Source: Alphaproteobacteria bacterium
Lineage (GTDB): Bacteria > Pseudomonadota > Alphaproteobacteria > Micavibrionales > Micavibrionaceae
Direction: 5' to 3'
DNA length: 51,291 nucleotides
Assembly (NCBI GenBank): GCA_018000295.1
Contig: JAGNKE010000020.1
Location: 1-51,291 of the forward strand
The notes under the pieces are model-generated. The model made no database searches and was not told the origin of the DNA. It saw nothing but the letters and a program-made list of their open reading frames with translations. This document shows positions 34,832-43,284 of this stretch, one piece after another. Position 1 is the first letter of the stretch. The number at the start of each line of letters is the position of its first letter. Both the position numbers and the translations under genes were made by a program.

Positions 34832-36502
34832 TTACATCAAGACCAGAAGAGCGCCGAAGAAGGTGAGGATGACGTTGGCCGCGGTGTAGCTTCCGGCATA
34901 GCCCAATGCCGGAACCTGGCTTTTGGCCATATCCATCACAACGTTGAGGGAGGCCGTGCTGGTCATCGCGCCGGTGATCGACCCCATCAGCAGGGCGGCG
35001 TTCATTTTCATCACGTAGCGGCCAATCAGGAAGGCCACGACGACGGGGATAACCGTCACCGCCGCGCCGCAGAGCATCAGGAGCGGCCCCACGGTGGTCA
35101 GGGCTTCGAGAACCTTGCTCCCGCCGTTCAGACCGATGGAGGACATGAACAGCACGATGCCAAAATCCATCATGATGTTGCGGGCGGCGCGGGGAAAGGC
35201 GCCGAACATGGGATAAAGAGAGCGGATGAAGCTGATGAGAATTCCGACGATGAGCAGACCGCCGGCGCTGCCCAGACTGACGGACACTTCGCCGAATTTC
35301 AGAACCATCGTGCCCAGAAGAAGGCCGAGGGCCACACCGATGCAGAGAGTTAGGAGGTCCGTCTTTTCGACGTCGGATTCAATGCTGCCGAGTTTCTGGC
35401 TGACTTCGAGGATCAGGTTTTCCTCACCGATGACTTCGAGCTTGTCCCCCTTTTGCAGAATTATGCCATTATCGACCGGAAGGTCCACGCCTGAGCGGAG
35501 AAGGCCGATAATGTAGCACCCATGGCGGGCGGGGAGCATAAGTTCGTCCAGAGTCTTGCCGACGATTTCGGATGCGGTGATCGTAATTTCCTTGGTTCTG
35601 ATGCGGAAATTGAGGAGTTCCTTGTCAAAAACTTCGGGGATGTTCTTTTCCTTGGCGATGCTGTGCTGCGCGACCGAGGCGATCACGGAGACGATGTCGC
35701 CCTGCTCGATCATGGTCGTATCACGCTCGACTTCAATGATTTTTCCGGCGCGGCGGATGCCCAGAACGGTGAAGTATTGCCTGTGGGACTCCTGGATCTG
35801 GTGAATGGTGCGCCCGATGAGCTTACTGCCCGCTTCAATCTTGTAGGTCCGCACCATCGGCAGGTTATTTTCATTGATGGTCTTGGCGGTTGAGCGCGCA
35901 GGCGCGATTTTCCGGGCTTCGGCGGCCAGATCAATGTGAAATATCTGCGGCACGTATTTAATGAAGAGCAGCAACCCGGCAATCCCGAACAAATAAGTGA
36001 GCGAATAGGCTACGCTGAGATTTTTTATTATTTCCTGTGCGCTTACTCCTTCGGGCAGAGTTGCCGCGTGCGTGAGGACGGCGTCCTGTGCCCCGACCAG
36101 AGTCGGGGTACTTGTGAGCGCTCCTGCCAGCATCCCGGCGGCGCTTCCTTGCGGCAGAGCGAAGATCAGAGCGAAAAGCAGACTTATGGCCACTGCGGTT
36201 ACGGCGACGATGAGCGAAAGGAGCATATAGCGCGAGCCATCGGAGGCAAAGGAGGCGAAAAAGCTTGGCCCGGCCTGAAGGCCAACGCAGAAAATAAACA
36301 GGGTAAAGCCGAAGGTGGCGATCTGCGCGTTTCCGGCGAAACCCCATGAGCCGAAGAGCAGGCCCATGATCAGTACGCCGCTGATATTTCCGAGTCTTAT
36401 TCCAAAAAAGCTTGTCTTTCCAAGTAAATAGCCAAGGCTTATGACCGTAAAAATGGTCAGAACCTGATCTTTCTGAAGGAGTTCAAAGACGTTGATTTCC
36501 AT
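34832..36502 (-). CDS. AspT/YidE-type transporter with two RCK_C domains
   Basis: A 556-residue membrane protein with two blocks of about five or six helices that flank a cytoplasmic region of two TrkA-C (RCK_C) domains. The blocks have GFTLFIFCVGLQAGPSFF, TSTPTLVGAQDA, FGIVLFMSSIGLNGG and GAMTSTASLN, hallmarks of the aspartate:alanine exchanger family. The substrate is not known for most members. It converges on hemN with 6 bp between stops. A strong -10 lies 23-28 bp before the start. Confidence 0.88.
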   Translation of the reverse strand: MEINVFELLQKDQVLTIFTVISLGYLLGKTSFFGIRLGNISGVLIMGLLFGSWGFAGNAQIATFGFTLFIFCVGLQAGPSFFASFASDGSRYMLLSLIVAVTAVAISLLFALIFALPQGSAAGMLAGALTSTPTLVGAQDAVLTHAATLPEGVSAQEIIKNLSVAYSLTYLFGIAGLLLFIKYVPQIFHIDLAAEARKIAPARSTAKTINENNLPMVRTYKIEAGSKLIGRTIHQIQESHRQYFTVLGIRRAGKIIEVERDTTMIEQGDIVSVIASVAQHSIAKEKNIPEVFDKELLNFRIRTKEITITASEIVGKTLDELMLPARHGCYIIGLLRSGVDLPVDNGIILQKGDKLEVIGEENLILEVSQKLGSIESDVEKTDLLTLCIGVALGLLLGTMVLKFGEVSVSLGSAGGLLIVGILISFIRSLYPMFGAFPRAARNIMMDFGIVLFMSSIGLNGGSKVLEALTTVGPLLMLCGAAVTVIPVVVAFLIGRYVMKMNAALLMGSITGAMTSTASLNVVMDMAKSQVPALGYAGSYTAANVILTFFGALLVLM

Positions 36503-36524
36503 TACTGCGACCTTCCGGTCTTTT

Positions 36525-36530
36525 ATTATA
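36525..36530 (-). promoter_or_regulatory. -10 box of the AspT-like gene
   Basis: The minus strand reads GTATAATAA with TATAAT at 36530-36525. A short stem GACC/GGTC around GGAA follows just before the ATG and contains the ribosome site GGAAGG, so it might affect translation. The -35 is not clear. Confidence 0.4.
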
Positions 36531-36775
36531 CATAATATTTAATGACCGTTCGCGCTCTATATACGCCTTTTGCCATGTGTTTGGGAAGAATAAAATGTTC
36601 ATAATCCATGCGTTCTGAGTATGGCTCTTATGCATTCCCTGAGCGATTATTTTTGTACCTGAAGGGCAAAGGGCGGGTAATATTATTGCCCTTTCCCTGC
36701 CTGATTTCTTAAATTGTTGTTTATGTGAGAAAACAGCTAGAATACTCAGGCAACTGTCGATGGGGCTTACCGCAT

Positions 36776-37681
36776 ATGGGCGGGTTAAAGGATAAAATTC
36801 TCCGCTGGTTTCAATCCGGTGAGCCCTCGCCTTTTTCGAAGCTGGAGGTTCAGGCGCTGACGCTTGAAAATCATCCGGATAATATCGCAACCTTCGAAGC
36901 GCTTTCGCTTTATGAGGCCTGTCTGAAAGCCGATCAGGCGTTCCGGCAAGAGGGTATTCAAGGCGCCGTTTGGGTCCGAAACGAGCAGCAACCTTTTTTG
37001 TCAAATCGGCTGGGCGTAATTCAAAGGCTGCGCGATCTATCCGCCGATCCCGAGTTCGGAGCCAGCGCGATGCGGCGAATGAACGGGATGAACGTCAAAA
37101 CAAATCTTTTTACAAACGATTCCGGAGAACTTGTCCCGGCTTTTGAGCATTCTGCGGACGGCCTTCCTCAGGGGCTGGTTTTTGATCCGCAGGAGGTTCT
37201 TGAGCCGCAAAGGCTGCAGGAGCTTGCCGAGCTTTCGCAATTATTTGGCCGCTGCGCCCTTTCCTCCCGCTATGAAATGAACGAGCATATTGACCCTCAC
37301 TATGATCACTGGACCCTGTTTCCGGGAACAGCGCCGCTTGATGATCGCCTGTTTCAGGGGCACGATGTTCGAATCCTGATTGCGCGGCATCAGCCTTCGG
37401 TTATGGTCTACCGTGCTCCGGAAGAGCGGCCGATCTATGATCGCGGCGGGGTTATTCCTGGGCAAGAGAAAGACAAGCTGAAGGAAGTCTGGCAGCCGGC
37501 CACGGGTGATTATATTTTCACGTGCGATTTGACGTGGGGGGTGGGCAAGGCTCTGGCGCACTCTTCCCCTGATTTTTCCTGCGAGAGCGAAGAGGATTGC
37601 CGGATTCTCGATGTTTACGATGTCGGCGAAGGGCGCGAGATATCCGCGTTTACTACACCTCCCGAGGCTGAACCCGCTTAA
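36776..37681 (+). CDS. protein of unknown function
   Basis: A 301-residue protein without signal peptide or membrane segments; an upstream GTG at 36725 would add 17 residues. It contains a His/Asp-rich segment HIDPHYDHWTLFPG and later ILIARHQPSVMVYRAPEERP, which might be part of a metal site, but no family is recognised. Codon use resembles the housekeeping genes. It converges on typA with 3 bp between stops. The upstream 250 bp are AT-rich and hold a long imperfect hairpin near 36660-36700. Confidence 0.65.
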   Translation: MGGLKDKILRWFQSGEPSPFSKLEVQALTLENHPDNIATFEALSLYEACLKADQAFRQEGIQGAVWVRNEQQPFLSNRLGVIQRLRDLSADPEFGASAMRRMNGMNVKTNLFTNDSGELVPAFEHSADGLPQGLVFDPQEVLEPQRLQELAELSQLFGRCALSSRYEMNEHIDPHYDHWTLFPGTAPLDDRLFQGHDVRILIARHQPSVMVYRAPEERPIYDRGGVIPGQEKDKLKEVWQPATGDYIFTCDLTWGVGKALAHSSPDFSCESEEDCRILDVYDVGEGREISAFTTPPEAEPA

Positions 37682-37684
37682 GGT

Positions 37685-39502
37685 TTATTCCGCCGCGCGG
37701 CTGGCGCGTTTGCGGTCATGGGGGCTTAGAAGCTTCTTACGAAGGCGCAAAGATTTCGGCGTGACCTCTAGCAATTCATCCTCATTCACGTAAGCCATCA
37801 TATCCTCCAGAGACATTCGGCGCGGGGGGACCAGAGTCAGAGCTTCGTCGGCGCCGGAGGCGCGGACGTTGGTGAGTTTCTTGCCCTTGAGGACGTTAAC
37901 CTCCAGATCGTTATCGCGGCTGTGTTCGCCGACGATCATGCCCTGATACACCTGCGTCTGGTGGCCGATGAACATACTGCCCCGGTCCTGCAGGTTGAAG
38001 ATTGCGTAGGCGACCGCCATACCGTTGTCGGTGGAGATCAGTGCTCCGTTCCGGCGTTGAGGTATATCGCCCTTATACGGGGCATAGGTATGAAAGATGC
38101 GGTTGAGGACGCCGGTGCCACGGGTCTGGGTCAGGAAACGGCTCTGATAGCCGATAAGGCCGCGAGAAGGTGCGCGGAAGGTCAGGCGCATTTTTCCGGC
38201 GCCGCTGCCGCGCATATCGATCAGTTCCGCCTTGCGGCGGTTCATGGAGTCGATGACCGAACTCTGGAACTCCTCATCCACGTCGATGGTGACTTCCTCG
38301 ATGGGTTCGAGGCGCTGACCGTTTTCCTCTTTGTAAAGAACCTTAGGGCGGGAGACGGTGAGTTCGAAACCTTCACGGCGCATGGTTTCTATGAGAACTC
38401 CCAGTTGGAGTTCGCCGCGGCCGCCGATTTCAAAGGCGTCCTTGTTCTCGCTTTCCTTGAATGTGATGGCCACGTTGCACTCGGCCTCGGCCATCAGGCG
38501 CTCACGGATCAGGCTTGAAGTGACTTTTGTGCCTTCCTTGCCTGCGAAGGGGGAGTCGTTGACGCTGATCGTCACGGCCATGGTCGGCGGATCGATGGGC
38601 GTGGACTCAATAGGCGTCGTTACGGCAGGGGCGCATATCGTGTCCGCAACGGAAGCTTTTGTAAGCCCCGCGATACAGATGATGTCGCCGGCGTGAACTT
38701 CGGTAACCGGCACGCGCTTGTTGCCCTCGAACATGAGAAGCTTGGTCAAACGTCCGGTTTCGACTGTTTTTCCGTCCAAGCTCATGGCCTTAACGGTTTC
38801 GTTGATTTTTGCAGAGCCATTAACCACGCGGCCCGTAAGACAGCGCCCCATGAAAGAATCGTAATCCAGAAGCGTCGCCAGCATGGCGAAAGGTTTGCCC
38901 TCCTCTACTTTCGGAGGAGGCACATGCTCAAGTACGAGGTCCAGAAGCGGATGAAGGTTTTCGCGGGGGTCGTTCAGCTCGCGGGCGCACCAGCCAGCAC
39001 GACCTGAAGCGTAGAGAACCGGAAAATCGAGTTGCTCGTCGCTGGCGTCCAGAGAGACGAACAGGTCGAAGACTTCGTTCAGGACTTCTTCCGAGCGGGC
39101 GTCGGGCCGATCAACCTTATTGACGATGACGATGGGGCGCAAGCCCAGTTTCAAAGCCTTGCCCAGAACGAATTTTGTCTGGGGCATCGGGCCTTCCGCG
39201 GCGTCGATCAGAAGGATCACGCCATCGGCCATATGCAGAACGCGCTCGACCTCACCGCCGAAATCGGCGTGGCCGGGGGTGTCGATGATATTGATGCGGG
39301 CGCCGTCCCAGTTGATCGAAGTCGGCTTGGCCAGAATGGTGATGCCGCGCTCTTTCTCCAGATCACCGGAGTCCATCAGGCGTTCGGCGACCTGCTGGTT
39401 ATCGCGGAACATGCCGCTTTGCTTCATAATGGAGTCGATCAAGGTTGTTTTGCCGTGATCGACGTGGGCGATAATCGCTATATTGCGTAAATTCCGTGAC
39501 AT
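37685..39502 (-). CDS. typA: ribosome-binding GTPase TypA/BipA
   Basis: A 605-residue translational GTPase (E. coli BipA is about 607). G1 is AHVDHGKTT, G2 lies near RGITILAKPT, G3 is DTPGHADFGGEV and G4 is NKVDRPDAR. EF-G-like domains III and V and the BipA C-terminal domain follow, with GTGVLNRIFHTYAPYKG and DNGMAVAYAIFNLQDRG. It assists 50S subunit assembly and growth at low temperature or under stress. The start is ATG 39502. Confidence 0.97.
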   Translation of the reverse strand: MSRNLRNIAIIAHVDHGKTTLIDSIMKQSGMFRDNQQVAERLMDSGDLEKERGITILAKPTSINWDGARINIIDTPGHADFGGEVERVLHMADGVILLIDAAEGPMPQTKFVLGKALKLGLRPIVIVNKVDRPDARSEEVLNEVFDLFVSLDASDEQLDFPVLYASGRAGWCARELNDPRENLHPLLDLVLEHVPPPKVEEGKPFAMLATLLDYDSFMGRCLTGRVVNGSAKINETVKAMSLDGKTVETGRLTKLLMFEGNKRVPVTEVHAGDIICIAGLTKASVADTICAPAVTTPIESTPIDPPTMAVTISVNDSPFAGKEGTKVTSSLIRERLMAEAECNVAITFKESENKDAFEIGGRGELQLGVLIETMRREGFELTVSRPKVLYKEENGQRLEPIEEVTIDVDEEFQSSVIDSMNRRKAELIDMRGSGAGKMRLTFRAPSRGLIGYQSRFLTQTRGTGVLNRIFHTYAPYKGDIPQRRNGALISTDNGMAVAYAIFNLQDRGSMFIGHQTQVYQGMIVGEHSRDNDLEVNVLKGKKLTNVRASGADEALTLVPPRRMSLEDMMAYVNEDELLEVTPKSLRLRKKLLSPHDRKRASRAAE

Positions 39503-39519
39503 TGTTTTATTTTCCGTGG

Positions 39520-39544
39520 CTTCAGCCGCTGTTTCGGGCTGAAG
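39520..39544. other. 8-bp stem-loop upstream of typA
   Basis: CTTCAGCC and GGCTGAAG form a perfect stem around a 9-base loop in the gap between the chemoreceptor and typA. No T run follows on the minus strand, so it is either a leader structure of typA or a weak terminator for the chemoreceptor gene. Confidence 0.35.
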
Positions 39545-39632
39545 TAATAGAGAGTCCGCGGAGAAAAGGGAAGGAAAATTTACGCTTGAATCATAATTTT
39601 ACTTATAAAACAATTAGAAAGCAGGGCTCCCC

Positions 39633-40937
39633 CTAGGCAATCTTGCGTAATTCGTCCATAAAGACGCCCATTTTTCCCAGAAGGGCGCCAACGCGGCGGT
39701 TGGCCTGTTCGGAAAGCTGAGCCGTCACGCCGGAAACCTGCTTCGAGGCTTCGTCCACCTGCCCCACGCTTTGATTGATTTCGCGCACGTTACCAGCGAC
39801 CCCAGTAGTTCCCATTGAGGCTCGTTCAGCATTCGAGGCGATTTCCTTTGAGGCTGCGCTTTGTTCTTCGATCGCGGCGGCGACCACTGTTGCGGCCTCG
39901 TTGATCTCCCCGATAATAGTCCCTACCTTGCCGAAGGCCGTGACGGCGCGTTCGGTCGCGCTCTGGATATCCCCGATATGCTGGCTTATATCCTGCGTGG
40001 CGCGGGAGGTCTGGCCGGCGAGATCCTTGACTTCGGCGGCGACGACCGCGAAGCCCTTACCGGCCTCTCCTGCTCTTGAGGCTTCGATCGTGGCATTCAG
40101 AGCCAGAAGGTTGGTCTGATCCGCTATTTTCTGGATCAAGACCACCACATCGCCGATCTGGCTGGCGGTTATCGCCAGTTCCTCGACAATGCGTCGGGCC
40201 TGCTCGGATTCAGTGACTGCGCCGCTGGCGATTTCGGAGGTGCGGGTCATCTGCTGGGTGATTTCGGCGATGGCACTCGACATTTCCTCAGCGGCGGCGG
40301 AGATGGCCTGCACGTTGCGCGAGGTTTCATCAGACATACTCGCGGCGCTCTGTGCCCCCTCGCGGGTCAGAGCCACGGTTCCGCCCATGGTGTCGGCGGT
40401 TGTTTCCAGAGTTGTTACTGTCGTGTTGATCTGACTGACCACGTCCTTAAGAGACACGTCCACATCGTTGGCGATGTTTACGAATCCGGTCATTTTTTCC
40501 GCTACGCTTTCCGTTGCCTTGTTGATGACGCGTGCACCGTTCAGCAAAGACCCTTTCATGCCTTGCTCTAAGATACGGCGGAAGTACTGGTTGCGGCTGA
40601 CATACTCCATGGCGGCGGTCGCTTCGCGGACAAAGGCGTCCATACTGTCGGTCATTTCATTGAGGGTCCATTGGAACTCCCCAAAGTCCCCGCCTTCTTT
40701 TATGTGGGTCAGGCGCGTATCAAAATCCCCATTAGCGAGGGCTTTGCAGACATTTTTAGTTCGCGTTATTTCGCGTTCGATTTTACTTATAGATATTACC
40801 GCATAGGCGGAAAGAGCGGCCGCAAGGACCGACGCGCCAAGAGCGACCGCAGGAATGCCCGAAAGTCCGCCGATCAGTGCGATACCCGCGGCAGCGCAGG
40901 CCGCTGTTTTAGCCCTTGAGAGAGAAGATAAACTCAT
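39633..40937 (-). CDS. methyl-accepting chemotaxis protein without sensor domain
   Basis: A 434-residue chemoreceptor. An N-terminal hydrophobic hairpin (about residues 10-50) has no periplasmic domain. A HAMP-like segment follows (GDFDTRL). The cytoplasmic signalling domain has the conserved hairpin tip QKIADQTNLLALNATIEASR and AGEAGKGFAVVAAEVKDLA. The start overlaps the end of the PAS gene by 29 bp, so the two products are translationally linked and probably act together as a split Aer-type energy or redox sensor. No CheR pentapeptide is seen at the C terminus. Confidence 0.92.
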   Translation of the reverse strand: MSLSSLSRAKTAACAAAGIALIGGLSGIPAVALGASVLAAALSAYAVISISKIEREITRTKNVCKALANGDFDTRLTHIKEGGDFGEFQWTLNEMTDSMDAFVREATAAMEYVSRNQYFRRILEQGMKGSLLNGARVINKATESVAEKMTGFVNIANDVDVSLKDVVSQINTTVTTLETTADTMGGTVALTREGAQSAASMSDETSRNVQAISAAAEEMSSAIAEITQQMTRTSEIASGAVTESEQARRIVEELAITASQIGDVVVLIQKIADQTNLLALNATIEASRAGEAGKGFAVVAAEVKDLAGQTSRATQDISQHIGDIQSATERAVTAFGKVGTIIGEINEAATVVAAAIEEQSAASKEIASNAERASMGTTGVAGNVREINQSVGQVDEASKQVSGVTAQLSEQANRRVGALLGKMGVFMDELRKIA

Positions 40938-41463
40938 CGTATCCGATTTCCTTTTGTTGAAGCAGATTCACCAGCATGGAAAAGGCGCTGTTCATACCCT
41001 CTTTACGGTTCGCGTGACGGTTTTCTTCATCCAGAAGCTGTTTGTAGAGCGGGCGTATAATACCGTCCAATACCTTAAGGTCCGGAACGCGGCGGTTGGA
41101 GTGATAGCCGTTGACGTTGCCCGACCCATCGAAAGACGGTGTCACGTGGGCGAAGACCCAATAATGGTCGCCGTTCCTGCAGAGATTGACAACGTAGGCG
41201 AAGATTTCCTTACGGGATTCCAGCGTGTCCCACAGAAGTTTAAAAACCGCACGCGGCATTTCGGGGTGGCGGATCATGCTGTGCGGCTGGCCGATCAACT
41301 CCTCCTCATGGTAGCCGGAGATTTTCATGAAGACACGGTTAACGTAGGTCATGCGGCCCTTGAGGTCGGTTTTACTGACGATGACTTCATCGTTAGCGAA
41401 AAACTGTTCCCTGCCTGTAGGGGTTATCGTCCGCGCCCTTGAAAGTATCTGGGTTTCTGCCAT
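40909..41463 (-). CDS. Aer-like PAS domain protein
   Basis: A 184-residue cytoplasmic protein with one PAS domain (about residues 20-125). It contains DEVIVSKTDLKGRMTYVN, ISGYHEEELIGQPHSMIRHP and EMPRAVFKLLWDTLESRK, closely like the FAD-binding PAS of the aerotaxis sensor Aer. The C-terminal helix has no signalling domain; that is supplied by the overlapping chemoreceptor gene. An FNR-type box sits about 69 bp upstream of the start. AGGG precedes the ATG. Confidence 0.9.
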   Translation of the reverse strand: MAETQILSRARTITPTGREQFFANDEVIVSKTDLKGRMTYVNRVFMKISGYHEEELIGQPHSMIRHPEMPRAVFKLLWDTLESRKEIFAYVVNLCRNGDHYWVFAHVTPSFDGSGNVNGYHSNRRVPDLKVLDGIIRPLYKQLLDEENRHANRKEGMNSAFSMLVNLLQQKEIGYDEFIFSLKG

Positions 41464-41531
41464 GAAACGGCCCTGTATTTGAATAATGTCGCAGTCACAA
41501 TGCTAAGCTAAGTGAGATTGTTCTAAAAAAA

Positions 41532-41545
41532 TTGATTTAAGTCAA
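41532..41545. promoter_or_regulatory. FNR-type box upstream of the PAS/chemoreceptor operon
   Basis: On the minus strand TTGACTTAAATCAA matches the FNR consensus at 9 of 10 positions and lies within a longer palindrome (AATTGA...TCAATT). A weak -10 (TAGCTT, 41510-41505) is placed so that the box would be near -41.5 and the leader about 34 nt long. Confidence 0.6.
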
Positions 41546-41666
41546 TTCTTTGGGGTTTGTCGGCGCGACTTCTGGGGATAAAACTGTCTAACAACCTAAT
41601 GAGCAAGGAATACCTGATTTGAAGTAAAAGCATTCTGAATACGGGAGGATGCAGATTTGGAAAAAC

Positions 41667-42407
41667 CTAGTCTGTTCCGCACCACGGGCCGTGGGTGATT
41701 ATTGCGAATTGTCCCTTTTCGGGGATTTCGTGCGAGGATCGGTGTAGCATCCGGCCGATCAGAACGGCATCGCCGATTTCAGGTCTGATAATTCTGCTTT
41801 CGTATCTTTCGGGGTGCGCTTTAACATCAGCCGCATCAACGTCGCTAGGCAGCAATTCCATAGTAGCGCCATCAAATGTGAGGCTTGAGGTTATGTCATC
41901 GTGAGGATGCCAATGCGATGCGTAGCCGCGCTCGGCCTTACCCGCCGGAGCATGGAAAATATGATAGCCATACTCGCCCATGCCATTCGCTGTGTATTGA
42001 CCAAGGCATTTAATTTTTTCGACGATCCATTCATCCTTGTTTGGAAAAAAATCCACAAGACATTTTCCGCCGTTATATTCGCCGTCGGTGTCGATGCTGC
42101 ATCCGCTGCGGGTTCCGATGCCTCTCATGACGGCAATACCTTCATCCACCGTCGTCCTCATCCCCTTCTCGGCTGAGCGGAAAAAGCCGGTAAAATGACC
42201 ACAGGCCTCACGAAAACCCCTGCCCAAGTCCGGGGTGGCATGGGCCTTTATTTCTTCGGGACTGACATATCCGCGAAAGATTGCGCCTAAAAGAATCCGT
42301 TCCCTGACGAGCGAAGCCACCAGATTGCGGTTTAGATCGAAGCCGTATGCTATCTTATCATCCAAGGGGTGTCTTGGAATTTTGTCAATTTCGTTTTGGC
42401 CCGTCAC
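41667..42407 (-). CDS. unknown protein with possible cupin/dioxygenase-type metal site
   Basis: A 246-residue protein. The C-terminal third has HWHPHDDI, then about 60 residues later GDAVLIGRMLHRSSHE. This His-x-Asp then His pattern inside predicted beta strands resembles the jelly-roll metal site of 2-oxoglutarate dioxygenases or cupins, but similarity is weak. The GTG start at 42407 is the first possible in-frame start. The frame continues open upstream for about 14 codons without any start codon, so the gene may have lost its original 5' end. Confidence 0.6.
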   Translation of the reverse strand: MTGQNEIDKIPRHPLDDKIAYGFDLNRNLVASLVRERILLGAIFRGYVSPEEIKAHATPDLGRGFREACGHFTGFFRSAEKGMRTTVDEGIAVMRGIGTRSGCSIDTDGEYNGGKCLVDFFPNKDEWIVEKIKCLGQYTANGMGEYGYHIFHAPAGKAERGYASHWHPHDDITSSLTFDGATMELLPSDVDAADVKAHPERYESRIIRPEIGDAVLIGRMLHRSSHEIPEKGQFAIITHGPWCGTD

Positions 42408-42574
42408 TTCGATTTTCCCGCTATAGAAATACTCTTTTTTAGCTGCCCCATTTTAGCCCTGATGATCGCTGTCTGTTAAGCATTATATATTGTGCGCCGC
42501 AAAATAAGATATAAAAACGCCATTTAAAAAGTCTTAAAATATTGTCTTAAATGGATAATATCATTCTATTTTGT

Positions 42575-43207
42575 CTACTTCCTGAATGCATTGAGGAAGA
42601 ATTCAACGCTGCCTTTTGCCATTTTTTTCAGCTCTTTTTTTGTTGGTTGCGGGGGAATATTCAGGAGCGCCCGCATATGAAGCTCGCCTTTGAATAGGCA
42701 GAAAAATCTTCCTGCGGCGTCCCGTTTGTCGGGGAACCTGTAAGAGCACTGTTTTTCAACCTTTTCGAGATATTTGGCAAAGCGAGAGAATAACGACTCC
42801 GGCCCGGCGGCATAAAAAAGCCTTCCTATCTCCGGGTTTTTCTGGCCCTCACTCATTATGATCCTGTGCAGGGCGATTGCATCCGAACTATAGACCAATC
42901 CAATAAACGCCATTCCGATACCGTATAGCTCCTCATCAGGGTTCTTTCCTGTCAAATTGTAAAAAATTTGATCCCCCGTGTGGCCTTCGCATTTGGAGCG
43001 GATTACGGCCTCGAATAGCTCCTCCTTGCTTCCATAGTGATTGTAGACAGTCAGCTTTGATACATCGGCCTTGTTTGCGATCTCGTCCATGGTCGTCCCG
43101 GCCATGCCGCGCTTCATGAAGAGCTTTCCGGAGGCCTTCAAGATTTCTCTACGCTTATCCTCATCCTTTGGTCGTCCTGGAGATGCAGACTTTTTTTTAT
43201 CTCTCAT
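42575..43207 (-). CDS. TetR-family transcriptional regulator
   Basis: A 210-residue regulator. The N-terminal helix-turn-helix has the family pattern GTTMDEIANKADVSKLTVYN followed by HYGSKEELF. The C-terminal ligand domain resembles the AefR-like group. It is divergent from an export operon (permease, ATPase, fusion protein). A near-palindrome in the shared gap is a likely operator, so it probably represses itself and the exporter and responds to a substrate of the exporter. Confidence 0.92.
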   Translation of the reverse strand: MRDKKKSASPGRPKDEDKRREILKASGKLFMKRGMAGTTMDEIANKADVSKLTVYNHYGSKEELFEAVIRSKCEGHTGDQIFYNLTGKNPDEELYGIGMAFIGLVYSSDAIALHRIIMSEGQKNPEIGRLFYAAGPESLFSRFAKYLEKVEKQCSYRFPDKRDAAGRFFCLFKGELHMRALLNIPPQPTKKELKKMAKGSVEFFLNAFRK

Positions 43208-43242
43208 TTATTATACTCTTGCGTTTAATAATTGTTTCCTTA

Positions 43243-43258
43243 TATATTGTACCATATA
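43243..43258. promoter_or_regulatory. near-palindromic candidate TetR operator
   Basis: TATATTGTACCATATA is palindromic at 14 of 16 positions and lies between the divergent tetR gene and the permease gene, 36 bp from the tetR start and 27 bp from the permease ATG. TATAGT just to the right could be the permease -10. Confidence 0.45.
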
Positions 43259-43284
43259 GTTTAATTTTTGTTAGACCCTTTTCT

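Noticed and set aside
36655..36705. Terminator or attenuator hairpin (GGGCAA...TTGCCC)
   Set aside because: Pairing is short around a long loop and no T run follows directly; too weak to list.
36483..37004. Minus-strand frame of 173 codons upstream of the AspT-like gene
   Set aside because: It overlaps the unknown plus-strand gene and the AspT promoter and start; no ribosome site or homology pattern.
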